A stretch of 64,000 nucleotides of DNA from Nostoc sp. CHAB 5824 (lineage in GTDB: Bacteria > Cyanobacteriota > Cyanobacteriia > Cyanobacteriales > Nostocaceae), in NCBI RefSeq assembly GCF_020829665.1, contig NZ_JAIVFT010000001.1, positions 623,435 to 687,434 of the forward strand. The letters run 5' to 3'. The translations under genes were made by a program, and so were the position numbers. Under the pieces are notes generated by a model. The model made no database searches, was not told the DNA's origin, and worked only from the letters and a program-made list of their open reading frames with translations. Positions 44,585 to 52,866 of the stretch are shown one piece after another (position 1 is the first letter of the stretch; every line of letters begins with the position of its first letter).

Positions 44585-44910
44585 CAATTCTCATTTGAAT
44601 GAGGTACATATGTAGGGACACGGCAATGCCCATACGTGTCAATTTCAGCCCATCCCTTTAAAACCTCGTTAAGAGCCTCTGGCTGGAAATGCACTTCAAT
44701 TGCGGCTCTACCGCAAGTTAGGGAGGCGGAGCCTCCATTATGTATTCCCAGTCAGAGACTGGGAACAAGACAACAAGACAATCGCTCAAAGCTTTGTCTA
44801 GACTGGCTTTTACCTTAAGTTGACACCAATGGGCAATGCCGTATCCCTACGAGTATGTGTTTATCTGTGGTTAATTATTTTTTTCTGTACCTTACCTATA
44901 TGGGAACCGC
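44585..44910 (-). repeat. Outer dispersed repeat carrying an inserted MITE
   Basis: In reverse orientation the block matches the repeat at 31650: 'ATAGCAATTCTCATTTGAATGAGGTAC' on the left and 'TGTGGTTAATTATTTTTTTCTG' on the right. Its hairpin arms (TAGGGACACGGCAATGCC and GGCAATGCCGTATCCCTA) are pushed apart by the MITE at 44637-44825. It occupies most of the 44310-44991 gap. Confidence 0.7.
44637..44825 (-). mobile_element. MITE copy B, TIR TGTCAACTTAA, nested
   Basis: The ends are TGTCAATTTCA (degenerate, 44637) and TTAAGTTGACA (44815-44825). The core is the reverse of copies A and C ('CCTTTAAAACCTCGTTAAGAG' first). The insert lies at the loop of the outer hairpin. Length 189 bp. Confidence 0.75.
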
Positions 44911-44991
44911 CATAATACTAGGTGAAACACCAAATACAATACACTTAGGTTAAGGATAAGGTTTAGTTTTGTCCCTCAACTCAACTGGTAT

Positions 44992-46047
44992 TTACTTAAG
45001 TTTTTCGTGAGCAGCTAAAATAATTTTTTCGGTTTCTTCCCAGCCAATACATTTATCAGTTACAGAAATCCCATATTTTAATTCTTCTTTCCCAGTAATT
45101 GGTTGACTTCCTTCATACAAATGCGATTCCAACATCATGCCAACTATTGATGTATTACCATCCACTATTTGCTGAATAATATTTTCTAAGACAGCACCTT
45201 GTAATTTGTAATCTTTATTGGTATTGCCGTGGCTACAGTCGATAACAATCCTCGGTGGTAAATCTGCCTGTTTTAATTTATCTTCTACCAGTTTGACATT
45301 TGCTACATCAAAGTTGGGTTGACTACCACCCCTTAAAATTACGTGACCATAGCCATTACCTTTAGTTTGAAAGACGCTGACCTGTCCGTTTTGATTAATT
45401 CCGATAAAATTATGCGGGTTTCTAGCTGATTGTAAGGCATTCAAAGCTACTTGAATATTGCCGTCAGTACCGTTTTTAAAACCCACAGGCATTGAAAGTC
45501 CACTTGCCATTTCACGGTGAGTTTGTGATTCGGTCGTGCGTGCGCCAATGGCAGACCACGTAATTAGTTCACTAATGTATTGAGGTATGATTGGATCTAG
45601 TGCTTCTGTACCAGCAGGTAATCCCAATTCTGTAATTTTTAATAATAGATCCCGTGCAATTAATAACCCATTCTCTACATGGAAAGAATCATCCATATCT
45701 GGATCGTTAATTAACCCTTTCCAGCCTACGGTTGTTCTTGGTTTTTCAAAGTACACTCGCATAATTAGTAGCAGCTTATCCTGGACTCGCTCGGCCAATC
45801 TTTTCAACCTTTCAGAATATTCAAGTGCTGCTTTTGGGTCGTGGATTGAGCATGGGCCAACTACTATAAATTTTCTGCGATCCTGAAAATCCAGAATATG
45901 TTCTATTTCTTGCCTATATGCTAAAACTCTTTGTTCTGCTAATTGCGTTAAAGGTAATTTTGATTTGACTTCATTGGGAGTTAATAAAATGCGATCGTTA
46001 TCAATGTTAACGTTGTCGATATTAGTAGTAGATAATTTATTGTGCAT
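44992..46047 (-). CDS. 3-deoxy-7-phosphoheptulonate synthase (DAHP synthase, AroF/G/H type)
   Basis: It condenses PEP and erythrose-4-phosphate at the entry to the shikimate pathway. The 351-residue protein has the type I pattern: 'VVGPCSIHDPKAALEYS' (62-78), 'VYFEKPRTTVGWKG' (about 98-111), 'GARTTESQTHREMASGLS' (about 172-189) and 'IVIDCSHGNTNKDY' (about 265-278). These supply the PEP and metal-binding residues. Feedback specificity (Phe, Tyr or Trp) cannot be called by eye, so I leave the symbol open. Single gene. Confidence 0.95.
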   Translation of the reverse strand: MHNKLSTTNIDNVNIDNDRILLTPNEVKSKLPLTQLAEQRVLAYRQEIEHILDFQDRRKFIVVGPCSIHDPKAALEYSERLKRLAERVQDKLLLIMRVYFEKPRTTVGWKGLINDPDMDDSFHVENGLLIARDLLLKITELGLPAGTEALDPIIPQYISELITWSAIGARTTESQTHREMASGLSMPVGFKNGTDGNIQVALNALQSARNPHNFIGINQNGQVSVFQTKGNGYGHVILRGGSQPNFDVANVKLVEDKLKQADLPPRIVIDCSHGNTNKDYKLQGAVLENIIQQIVDGNTSIVGMMLESHLYEGSQPITGKEELKYGISVTDKCIGWEETEKIILAAHEKLK

Positions 46048-46173
46048 GGGGATGCTTTAGCAATTTGATATACGCACTCCAACTCAAAAGTGTAACACAA
46101 ACCTATGAAATTTTAAAATAGCTTATTTTTTACTTGACAAATTTCTAGTTAGACTGTATATGAGTTAGATAAT

Positions 46174-46205
46174 AACTAAAAAAGGGGAAATATTTTCCCC
46201 CTTTC
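46174..46205 (-). terminator. Rho-independent terminator of the GH13 gene
   Basis: On the minus strand GGGGAAAATATTTCCCC folds into a 7-bp stem and is followed by TTTTTTTAG, a textbook intrinsic terminator 45 bp after the stop codon of the GH13 gene. It separates that gene from the DAHP synthase gene. Confidence 0.8.
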
Positions 46206-46246
46206 TGTTTGCTATTTAACCACTGCTTCAGTGGTAGTGTATATTA

Positions 46247-47905
46247 TTACTGCCATACAAACACTTTGGCTTCGTATGGCCCCAAGTCAGTTATGATGCC
46301 ATCATCACCAGATTCGACATCATAATTGCCTGTCCATTCGTGCCATGTACCAGCGCTAGGAAAGTTAGGAACATGATAGCCAGCTAGGAAGTTTTCTGAG
46401 AAATTTGCTATTACGACTACACGAGAACCTTCATCATTCCAACGAGTATAAGCTAATACTTTTGCGTCAGCATTTTCGTGGATAAAATCAATATTTTCTG
46501 TGTAAAGGGCATGACTGCTTTTACGTAGGTTGGTTAAGCCTTTGTATGATTCAAATAAACTACGATTGAGGTCATTACCTAACAGTGTCCAATCGATTTT
46601 GGATGATTCAGGTTGTTTAGGTTTATACTCGCCAAATTCCTCTCCCATCCAAATCAAAGGTACGCCAACAGCAGTCATTAGGATGGCTACTCCTAATTTA
46701 ACCCGCCTAAAGGCTTCTTCGTTAAAAATCTCACGGTTTCCCAATTCAACCATGACATGGTTGTGGTCGTGGTTGGTGAGGTAATTTACTACATTGGTGG
46801 CACCCAAGAAGCCTTGGCGCTTGCAGTCAATGACATCTTTTAGACGCTCTAAATCAAATGTATCACCGCAGATATGTTCTAGAATGCAGTGATAAAAACT
46901 GTCATGCCAGCAACCATCCATTGGGCCATCTAAATTGGTAATGCTGGTAGTTTCAGGAATGTGTTCGGCAACATTATAAAAAGGCTTCATGCTAGCAGTT
47001 TTTTTGGCTTCCTGAACAATCCAGTGCATGAAATCGTAGTTAGCAATTTGTCGGGCTGCATCATACCGAATACCATCAAGATGATATTCTGATATCCAAA
47101 AACGGATTGTATCACCAATAAATTTCCGCGCTGGATAAATATCTAAATTTTCGTCATAATGTTCGTAATTAAATTCAGGCCCCCAGTTATTATCAGGGTC
47201 ACGAGGTTCATGATGATACCAATAATCGTGGTCAATTTGTGTTAAAGGAGCAGATGCTTCTGAGTGGTTATAAATACCGTCAATAATTACACGAATACCT
47301 CTGCCATGACACTCATCAATCAATTTTTTCAACTCAGCAGTAGAACCATAACTAGATTCTGTTGCAAAGAAGTGGCGGGGGTTATAACCCCAACTATAAT
47401 CACCAGGATATTCTTTAAGTGGCATCAACTCAATAGCGTTGATTCCCAGTTCGCACAAATAATCTAACTTTTCAATGACGTGTTTGTACTTGCCTCGTGC
47501 ATAAGGGTCATCCTCGCCACCAGAAAAATCACCAACATGCAATTCATAAATTACTAATTCCTGGTCAGCAGGTAAAGGTTTATCATCATGTTGCCAAACA
47601 TAGGTATCGGTAATCCTTTCGCCATCTTTGACCTGGATAACACCATCATCTTTTCCACTTAATTCATCAATATCACTTGCATAAGGGTCTGTAACATCAA
47701 CCCATTGTTTTGGTTCAAAAAACCATGAATTTGACTGGACACGGAATTTATATTTATAAACGCCGTCTTCTAGTTCAACACTTGTACGAAAATAACCATC
47801 ATCACCTTTTTCCATTGGAATTTCTTGCCAATCAGAAAAAGAACCAATTAATGAGACTCCTTTGTTGTAAGGTGCAAATAAATTAAATTCAATTGGCTTT
47901 GCCAT
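46247..47905 (-). CDS. GH13 alpha-amylase-family enzyme with N-terminal CBM48
   Basis: The 552-residue protein starts with a CBM48-like beta domain (about 4-95, 'GSFSDWQEIPMEKGDDGYF') and continues with a GH13 barrel. Catalytic residues are D282 (nucleophile, GIRYDAAR), E314 (acid/base, NVAEHIPE) and D380 (LTNHDHN), with H214 in 'DGIYNHSE'. A C-terminal beta domain starts near 460. The layout resembles glycogen-branching or maltooligosyl-trehalose-type enzymes; exact specificity is not readable. It likely acts on glycogen in the cytoplasm. An intrinsic terminator follows. Confidence 0.9.
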   Translation of the reverse strand: MAKPIEFNLFAPYNKGVSLIGSFSDWQEIPMEKGDDGYFRTSVELEDGVYKYKFRVQSNSWFFEPKQWVDVTDPYASDIDELSGKDDGVIQVKDGERITDTYVWQHDDKPLPADQELVIYELHVGDFSGGEDDPYARGKYKHVIEKLDYLCELGINAIELMPLKEYPGDYSWGYNPRHFFATESSYGSTAELKKLIDECHGRGIRVIIDGIYNHSEASAPLTQIDHDYWYHHEPRDPDNNWGPEFNYEHYDENLDIYPARKFIGDTIRFWISEYHLDGIRYDAARQIANYDFMHWIVQEAKKTASMKPFYNVAEHIPETTSITNLDGPMDGCWHDSFYHCILEHICGDTFDLERLKDVIDCKRQGFLGATNVVNYLTNHDHNHVMVELGNREIFNEEAFRRVKLGVAILMTAVGVPLIWMGEEFGEYKPKQPESSKIDWTLLGNDLNRSLFESYKGLTNLRKSSHALYTENIDFIHENADAKVLAYTRWNDEGSRVVVIANFSENFLAGYHVPNFPSAGTWHEWTGNYDVESGDDGIITDLGPYEAKVFVWQ

Positions 47906-48372
47906 AGAAGTGTTTGTAATATCAAGGGTTGATAAAATTATTCTCTAATGTTAAATTGAATTTGCACATCGCTCTAGAGAAATAATTATATAACAAGTGT
48001 TACTATCTTAAGGATGATTTTTTTATAAATTTCTTCTAAAAAAGATTAACTATATTTGATTTTGCTTGGGCGATTTTTGACTGTTTTTAGCATTTTTTTT
48101 GGACTCAGAGCCAAATTAATGTAATACATTTTTTTAATATACTAAAAGTAAAATGTGATTGTATCCAACTGCCAAACCTTAGCAAAGAATTAATGAGCTT
48201 TTATGAACTTCCTAAATAGTAGATGATTGTTAAAAATAAGAGACGTTTTGCTATAGCAATCCTATTTGATTTGTGAGAATTGCAACCCGCAGATCCCCGA
48301 ATTTTCAAAGAAGTCGGGGTTCTTGTTTATCATGGATGATTCCGGATTGCTAGAAATATCTGCCGCATAAGA
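47906..48372. other. Gene-free stretch
   Basis: A 467-bp AT-rich gap upstream of the GH13 gene. Its only notable element is a hairpin near 48296 (CCCCGA ... TCGGGG with an interior AATTTTCAAAGAAG), a kind seen elsewhere in this genome type. No gene seen. Confidence 0.45.
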
Positions 48373-48750
48373 TTACTCAATTTTGTCGTTAGTTTGTTGC
48401 AGATAGCTTAACAACCAATTTGCGGCCGTTGCTCTGCGAGTTTGCCGAGGTCCAAATTCACCAATTTTGTAACCTTTGAAACCCAATTTTTCTTTGAGCA
48501 TCTGTTTATTTTCAGCAGGAATGGAACGAGTTAACTTGACTGTTGCAGGGCGAGATTCAATGAAATTTGGTGGTTGTGGGTACTCACCCTGCCATTCTGG
48601 TGCAACTTGGCTAATGTCCCATTGTGCAGTTGAGGAATCATAGCGATACCCTAAATAATGCCATAGCAACTGGTTGACTGTGGCATCATCAAGTTTCTCG
48701 TTAATAATTGCCCAAATTGTTTCTGTATTAAGTGGTGGCAGGTTAGACAT
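48373..48750 (-). CDS. DUF1823 family protein
   Basis: Start at ATG 48750 (MSNLPPLNTETIW); the longer frame begins with TTG. The 125-residue protein shows the DUF1823 pattern 'DDATVNQLLWHYLGYRYD' (about 18-35), 'ISQVAPEWQGEYPQPPNFIESRPATVKLTRSIP' in pieces, and 'RQTRRATAANWLLSYL' near the end. It is soluble, conserved across cyanobacteria and plastid lineages, and of unknown function. Confidence 0.85.
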   Translation of the reverse strand: MSNLPPLNTETIWAIINEKLDDATVNQLLWHYLGYRYDSSTAQWDISQVAPEWQGEYPQPPNFIESRPATVKLTRSIPAENKQMLKEKLGFKGYKIGEFGPRQTRRATAANWLLSYLQQTNDKIE

Positions 48751-48972
48751 AGACAATTCATAATTCCAAATTGAAAAACTGACTACTGATTAATTAAATT
48801 CACTACAGTTAGTAGATAGTGAAAAATACTTTATCACTACTTTGCGACATTCCCAAAGATAGGGATAATTTTGTTTTTATCTACACCTGCTGGAAGATTT
48901 ATCCGCCACAAGCATTAGAGAAACTACTAAAGTGACTCTGAATAAGAAGATTCGCTAACTAGGAGGAAAATT

Positions 48973-49266
48973 ATGGGAATAGGGGATATGTTCAGAAATA
49001 TAGTCGGTGGCAAGCAGAAACAACGTGATGAAGAATGGGATAATCGCGATCGCCAGTACAGACATCGCGATGATGATGATGACCGGGAGTACAGACATCG
49101 TGGTGATGATGATGACGATGACGATGACCGGAAGTACAGGCATCGCGGTGATGATGATGATGACGATGACCGGAAGTACAGACATCGCGGCGATGATGAT
49201 GATGACGATGACCGGAAGTACAGACATCGCGGCGATGATGATGACGATGACGATGACCGTGATTAA
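48973..49266 (+). CDS. Asp/Arg/His-rich tandem-repeat protein
   Basis: The 97-residue protein has a short unique head (MGIGDMFRNIVGGKQKQRDE) and then five imperfect units of 13-15 residues, 'RKYRHRGDDDDDDD', at about 28-95. A strong AGGAGG lies 6 bases before the ATG, so it should be well translated. Blocks of 5-8 Asp alternate with YRHRG, making a disordered polyampholyte; Asp runs with His could bind divalent metals, but this is inference. Frames on the other strand are also open only because of the repeat. Family not recognised. Confidence 0.7.
   Translation: MGIGDMFRNIVGGKQKQRDEEWDNRDRQYRHRDDDDDREYRHRGDDDDDDDDRKYRHRGDDDDDDDRKYRHRGDDDDDDDRKYRHRGDDDDDDDDRD
49068..49263 (+). repeat. Tandem 42-45-bp coding repeat of the Asp-rich gene
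   Basis: Units read GACCGGAAGTACAGACATCG followed by a variable run of GATGAT/GACGAT codons. The copies from 49120 on are nearly identical; length differences are whole GAT/GAC codons, so slippage keeps the frame. Confidence 0.8.
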
Positions 49267-49343
49267 TTTCGTCAGTTGGAGTTAAAAATAGGTTGTGTAT
49301 ACATAAACTAGGTAGACTGGAATCGTAAAGATTAGACCAGTCT

Positions 49344-49646
49344 ATGCAGAATCCCACAGCACTGCCAAAGATCATCCGCGCCCATGTATTCATTTCTGGC
49401 CGAGTCCAAGGAGTGGGCTATCGCTATTCCACTGTGGATACAGCTAGCCAGTTGGGATTAGCTGGTTGGGTGCGGAATCTCCCCGATAATCAAGTAGAAG
49501 CAGTCTTTGAAGGAGCGCGAGATGTTGTAGATGACATGGTTCGCTGGTGTCATTCTGGGCCACCTGCTGCTGTAGTTAAAGATGTTGTGGTTGAGTATGA
49601 AGAACCGGAAGGGTTGCGGGGATTTGAAGTTAAGCGGGTTGACTAA
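49344..49646 (+). CDS. acyP: Acylphosphatase
   Basis: The 100-residue enzyme hydrolyses acyl phosphates. The signature 'ISGRVQGVGYRYST' places catalytic R27, and 'GWVRNLPDNQ' gives N45. The closing 'YEEPEGLRGFEVKR' is the last strand of the ferredoxin-like fold. ATG start. A decayed cupin gene follows directly in the same direction. Confidence 0.94.
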   Translation: MQNPTALPKIIRAHVFISGRVQGVGYRYSTVDTASQLGLAGWVRNLPDNQVEAVFEGARDVVDDMVRWCHSGPPAAVVKDVVVEYEEPEGLRGFEVKRVD

Positions 49647-49658
49647 TTCGTAATTCGT

Positions 49659-49979
49659 ACAGGAGAAGTTTTACAGGTTTCGGCTGGTGTGTATCATAGT
49701 TTTCGTAATGCGTCTGATGATTGGGTGATTTTCACTTCAGAAGTTCGTGCGGCTGGTGAGTTTGAGCATTTCTTGCGATCGCTGTTTGGACTAGCAATCG
49801 ACAAAAAGGTAAACAAGGAAGGAATGCCTACAAATATCTTGCAATTTGCCTTGCTGATTAAGAAAGCAGACACCATCATCGTTGGCCCACCAGTATTTGT
49901 GCAAAAGCTGGCGATCGGGGTTTTAGCTAGAATTGCCCAATTGTTGAGGGTGGAGCAGTCATTACTTAAATACAAATAA
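49659..49979 (+). pseudogene. N-terminally truncated cupin-domain remnant
   Basis: The open frame reads 'TGEVLQVSAGVYHSFRNAS' and continues to 'VEQSLLKYK', the second half of a cupin barrel (metal-His in YHSF) plus a helical tail. No start codon with a ribosome site exists, and the frame opens directly after the acylphosphatase stop within an 'AATTCGTAATTCGTA' direct repeat, a likely deletion joint. A GTG at 49689 could give 96 residues but would lack the first cupin motif. Confidence 0.65.
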
Positions 49980-50009
49980 ATAAGTATTGGGCATTAGGAA
50001 TTTGTTCAT

Positions 50010-50305
50010 TAATTAACCACAGATTAACACAGATACTCGTAGAGACACGGCATTACCCATTGGTGTCAACTTAACGTAAAAGCCTCTCTAGAAAAAGCTT
50101 TTAGAGATTATCGTCAAGAGTCTGAGACTGGGAATGCCCATTAGGAGGCGGAGCCTCCAGAATTAGCGGCAGCAGCCTAAATGACTAGCATTTCCAGCCA
50201 GAGGCTCTTAACGAGGTTTTAAAGGAGCTTTAGTTTAAGTTGACATGTATGGGCATTACCGTGTTCCTAATCGTGTACTTCATTCAAATGAAAATCGTTA
50301 TATAA
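50010..50305 (+). repeat. Outer dispersed repeat carrying an inserted MITE (second composite)
   Basis: Flanks 'TTAACCACAGATTAACACAGATAC' and 'GTACTTCATTCAAATGAAAATCG' match 31650-31770. Hairpin arms AGAGACACGGCATTACCCAT and ATGGGCATTACCGTGTTCC are separated by the MITE at 50064-50245. Same arrangement as at 44585-44910, in the opposite direction. Confidence 0.7.
50064..50245 (+). mobile_element. MITE copy C, TIR TGTCAACTTAA, nested
   Basis: TGTCAACTTAA (50064-50074) and TTAAGTTGACA (50235-50245) are perfect inverted copies. The first 110 bases are nearly identical to copy A at 37021, including CCTCTCTAGAA and GAGACTGGGAATGCCCATTA. Length 182 bp. Confidence 0.78.
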
Positions 50306-50441
50306 CTGCCAATTATGCTCTGAGAAAGTTAAATTTTGTATTGTCAGACGTTGAGGTTGATATGGTAAAATCAACGACTCCTCTATTACATAAATGAACT
50401 CTTGAATAAGCCAGAAAGCTAATATCTTATCAAATTGAAAA

Positions 50442-50669
50442 TCAATCTTGGTTTAAACCACAACCCAAACATCGCATACAAACAAAGAAAGCTCCTAAAA
50501 CTGAGATTATCTCAAATAGCAATTGAAATGACAAAGGAGCTAGAGCAAATCCCCAAACTAGAAAAATTGTCCCAACTACCATAGCCGCAATGCGATGAAT
50601 TTCCTCTTTAGTCCTCAAAGCAAAGAAGAAAGTCCCTAACCCAATTAATAATAAAACTAAGCTACTCAT
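50442..50669 (-). CDS. Small two-helix membrane protein
   Basis: A 75-residue hydrophobic protein with helices at about 2-18 and 27-65 (possibly two) and a C-terminal 'CMRCLGCGLNQD', which carries three closely spaced cysteines. The family is not recognised. ATG start. The Cys cluster at the end might bind metal or be lipid-facing; that is only a guess. Confidence 0.6.
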   Translation of the reverse strand: MSSLVLLLIGLGTFFFALRTKEEIHRIAAMVVGTIFLVWGFALAPLSFQLLFEIISVLGAFFVCMRCLGCGLNQD

Positions 50670-51478
50670 AAAAATATTTATTACTTAGAAGCTGAAGTAA
50701 ATTATGCAAAGCTACAATGCTGACAAAAATTGCAGATGCCAATTATATAAAATTTAGCATATAAATATTTTACAGCCTAGTCTACGTTCGCGTTCTGAGA
50801 GATTTGTAATCAAATATAAATTCTATGCATAGGATAAAGACCTGGGCTAACATCAATTTTAGTTTAAAATACTTATTAATTATTATTAATAATTAAAATT
50901 GCTTTACCCTGTCTATCCTGATCTGCAATGAACAACATCCAACTTGAAAACAATTACAATTTTACCTGCTTTTAAGAATGCGATCGCTCTATCTTGGTAA
51001 TCTATTTGTTACCTGCTTTTAAAGTTGCGATCGCCTGAATTATACTTGATAGTTTCAAATGATACAAAAAGCAGCAATTTTCTAACCTTGCAAACACTAA
51101 AAGGTTCATTTGGGATAATTAACGCTGTAATTATTATTACAATATTTGTCCTATTTGCGTTAAGTATTAATGTTTGTTTAAATTGAGTTTAAATCTTAAT
51201 TAAATCGTGGTATCCACTTATCAATCTCATTCTTAAGATGCAAGTCATCGAGGTTGAAAACAAAGTAAATTTTTAATGTCTACTGATGAAGCAATTTTTG
51301 AAATTGATTGTAGGAAAATTACAATTAATATATTCTAACGCTAAAATTGAGCAAATTTAAATCAGATGTAGACTTCTTGTGCAAGGTATTAACTTGATGT
51401 TTGGGTTTTGGAAATTTGACCTATTGATTATCAATAGTACTATTCATGATTGAAAAATAACAGTTGTCAGAAACTCTT
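50670..51478. other. AT-rich gene-free stretch with a short direct repeat
   Basis: About 800 bp upstream of the Na/Pi symporter. 'TTACCTGCTTTTAA' occurs twice (near 50960 and 51010), each followed by GCGATCGC. No gene seen. The symporter promoter should lie here. Confidence 0.45.
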
Positions 51479-52720
51479 ATGTTATTAACAAAAAGTTTAA
51501 AAAGAGTGTTGTCCGGTTTCATTTTAAGTATTCTAGTTGCAGCTTTTGTTGTTACTCCTTCCATCTTAGGAGAGAATTTGCATTGGTTTGATGGGCCATT
51601 ACCACCTTTAGAAATTAGTGTTAATGCTCAGACTCCTGCTGGAGTAGAAGAATCGCAACAGAATTCGGGGCAAGAAACGAAAAATAGTCAACAGGGGAAA
51701 AGCGCTGAGTTTAAAAAAGAAGAACAAGGATTAGATATTTTCAAAATTATTACGGGTGCGCTGGCGGGATTAGTGCTGTTTTTGTATGGTGTAACGCGAA
51801 TGGCTGAAGGGCTGGAAGCGATCGCAGGCGATCGCGCCAAAGGTCTAATTAGCAAATTCACCACCAATCGCTATGCTGGAGTAGCAACTGGCACGGTAGC
51901 GACAACAATATTAGATTCCTCCTCAGTGACAATTATTATTGTGATTGCAATGGTGAGTGCTGGTTTGCTGTCATTTGTAGAATCTCTGGGCGTGGTTTTG
52001 GGTTCTAATATTGGCACAACTATTGGCGCTCAAATAGTTGCTTTTAAAATTAGCGAATATGCGCCAATCGCAATGTTTGTTGGTTTATTACTAATTCTTT
52101 TGGGTAAGAAAGAACGCTGGAAGCAAATTGGATTAGTTACTCTTGGCATCGGCTTGCTGTTTTTCGGACTTGAAACAATTGAAACCGCAATGGAACCTTT
52201 CAAGGACTACAAGCCATTTATCAAATGGATGGAAACCTTAGGGAACAACACGCTATTGGGTGCGGGAGTTGGGGCGCTGTTTACAGTCTTAGTTCAATCT
52301 TCCTCTGCTACCGTTGCGATTATTGTTACTTTGGCTAGTCAAGGATTAATCTCATTACCCGCAGGTGTAGCGTTAATGCTGGGTGCTGAAGTTGGCACTT
52401 GTGCTGACACACTGGTAGCAACACTTGGACGCGATCGCCCAGCGGTACGGACAGGTGTTTTTCATTTATTATTTAATCTTGTTTGCGCTGCTGTAGGAAT
52501 TTTATTTGCCAGTCAATTGGCAGCACTTGCCCAGTGGATTTCTCAATTAGTGGGTGCAGGGGATGATATTGCCCGCCAAATTGCGAATGCCCAATTGATA
52601 TTTAACGTGCTGGGAGTGATGCTAGCGATCGCATTTTTGCCCTGGATTGCCCGTGCATTGGAGCGGCTAATCCCTGATAGACAAAACCAAAATCGGCAGA
52701 CGGAAAGGGTAAAAGGGTGA
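51479..52720 (+). CDS. Na/Pi cotransporter family protein
   Basis: Start at ATG 51479 (MLLTKSLKRV); an in-frame TTG lies at 51464. The 413-residue inner-membrane protein contains the twin QSSS-type repeats of the family: 'TILDSSSVTIIIVIAMVSAG' near 145 and 'VLVQSSSATVAIIVTLASQG' near 265, each followed by a G-rich 'LGSNIGTT' / 'LGAEVGTC' segment. These form the Na+/phosphate path. An N-terminal membrane helix and an 80-residue polar loop (VNAQTPAGVEESQQ) precede the first repeat. It may be a phosphate or anion symporter. The last codon overlaps a dispersed repeat. Confidence 0.9.
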   Translation: MLLTKSLKRVLSGFILSILVAAFVVTPSILGENLHWFDGPLPPLEISVNAQTPAGVEESQQNSGQETKNSQQGKSAEFKKEEQGLDIFKIITGALAGLVLFLYGVTRMAEGLEAIAGDRAKGLISKFTTNRYAGVATGTVATTILDSSSVTIIIVIAMVSAGLLSFVESLGVVLGSNIGTTIGAQIVAFKISEYAPIAMFVGLLLILLGKKERWKQIGLVTLGIGLLFFGLETIETAMEPFKDYKPFIKWMETLGNNTLLGAGVGALFTVLVQSSSATVAIIVTLASQGLISLPAGVALMLGAEVGTCADTLVATLGRDRPAVRTGVFHLLFNLVCAAVGILFASQLAALAQWISQLVGAGDDIARQIANAQLIFNVLGVMLAIAFLPWIARALERLIPDRQNQNRQTERVKG

Positions 52721-52846
52721 TAAGCTGTGGCGCATTTAACTTGCACATCTTTTCGTGTTGGCTGTTGACAGTTGAGAGTTGACAGTTAACCGTCAGCCGT
52801 CAACGAACTAGGAAGTGACTGTGTAATTTAAAAGCGTAATAGCTTA
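52719..52846. repeat. Dispersed repeat with GATAAG end (copy 2)
   Basis: Starts GATAAGCTGTGGCGC and shares 'CTTGCACATCTTTTCGTGTTGG', the heptamer core, 'CCGTCAGCCGTCAACGAAC' and 'GTGACTGTGTAATTTAAAA' with copy 1 at 10453-10604. It has fewer heptamers. It begins on the last two bases of the symporter stop codon and ends about 20 bp before the TpsA stop. Confidence 0.7.
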
Positions 52847-52866
52847 GTAGAGTCACTCTTGCCACT

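Noticed and set aside
49068..49263. CRISPR array
   Set aside because: Units are coding, with no unique spacers; length variation is whole codons inside a gene.
48955..49393. Reverse and alternative-frame ORFs over the Asp-rich gene
   Set aside because: They are open only because of the GAT/GAC repeats and lack ribosome sites.
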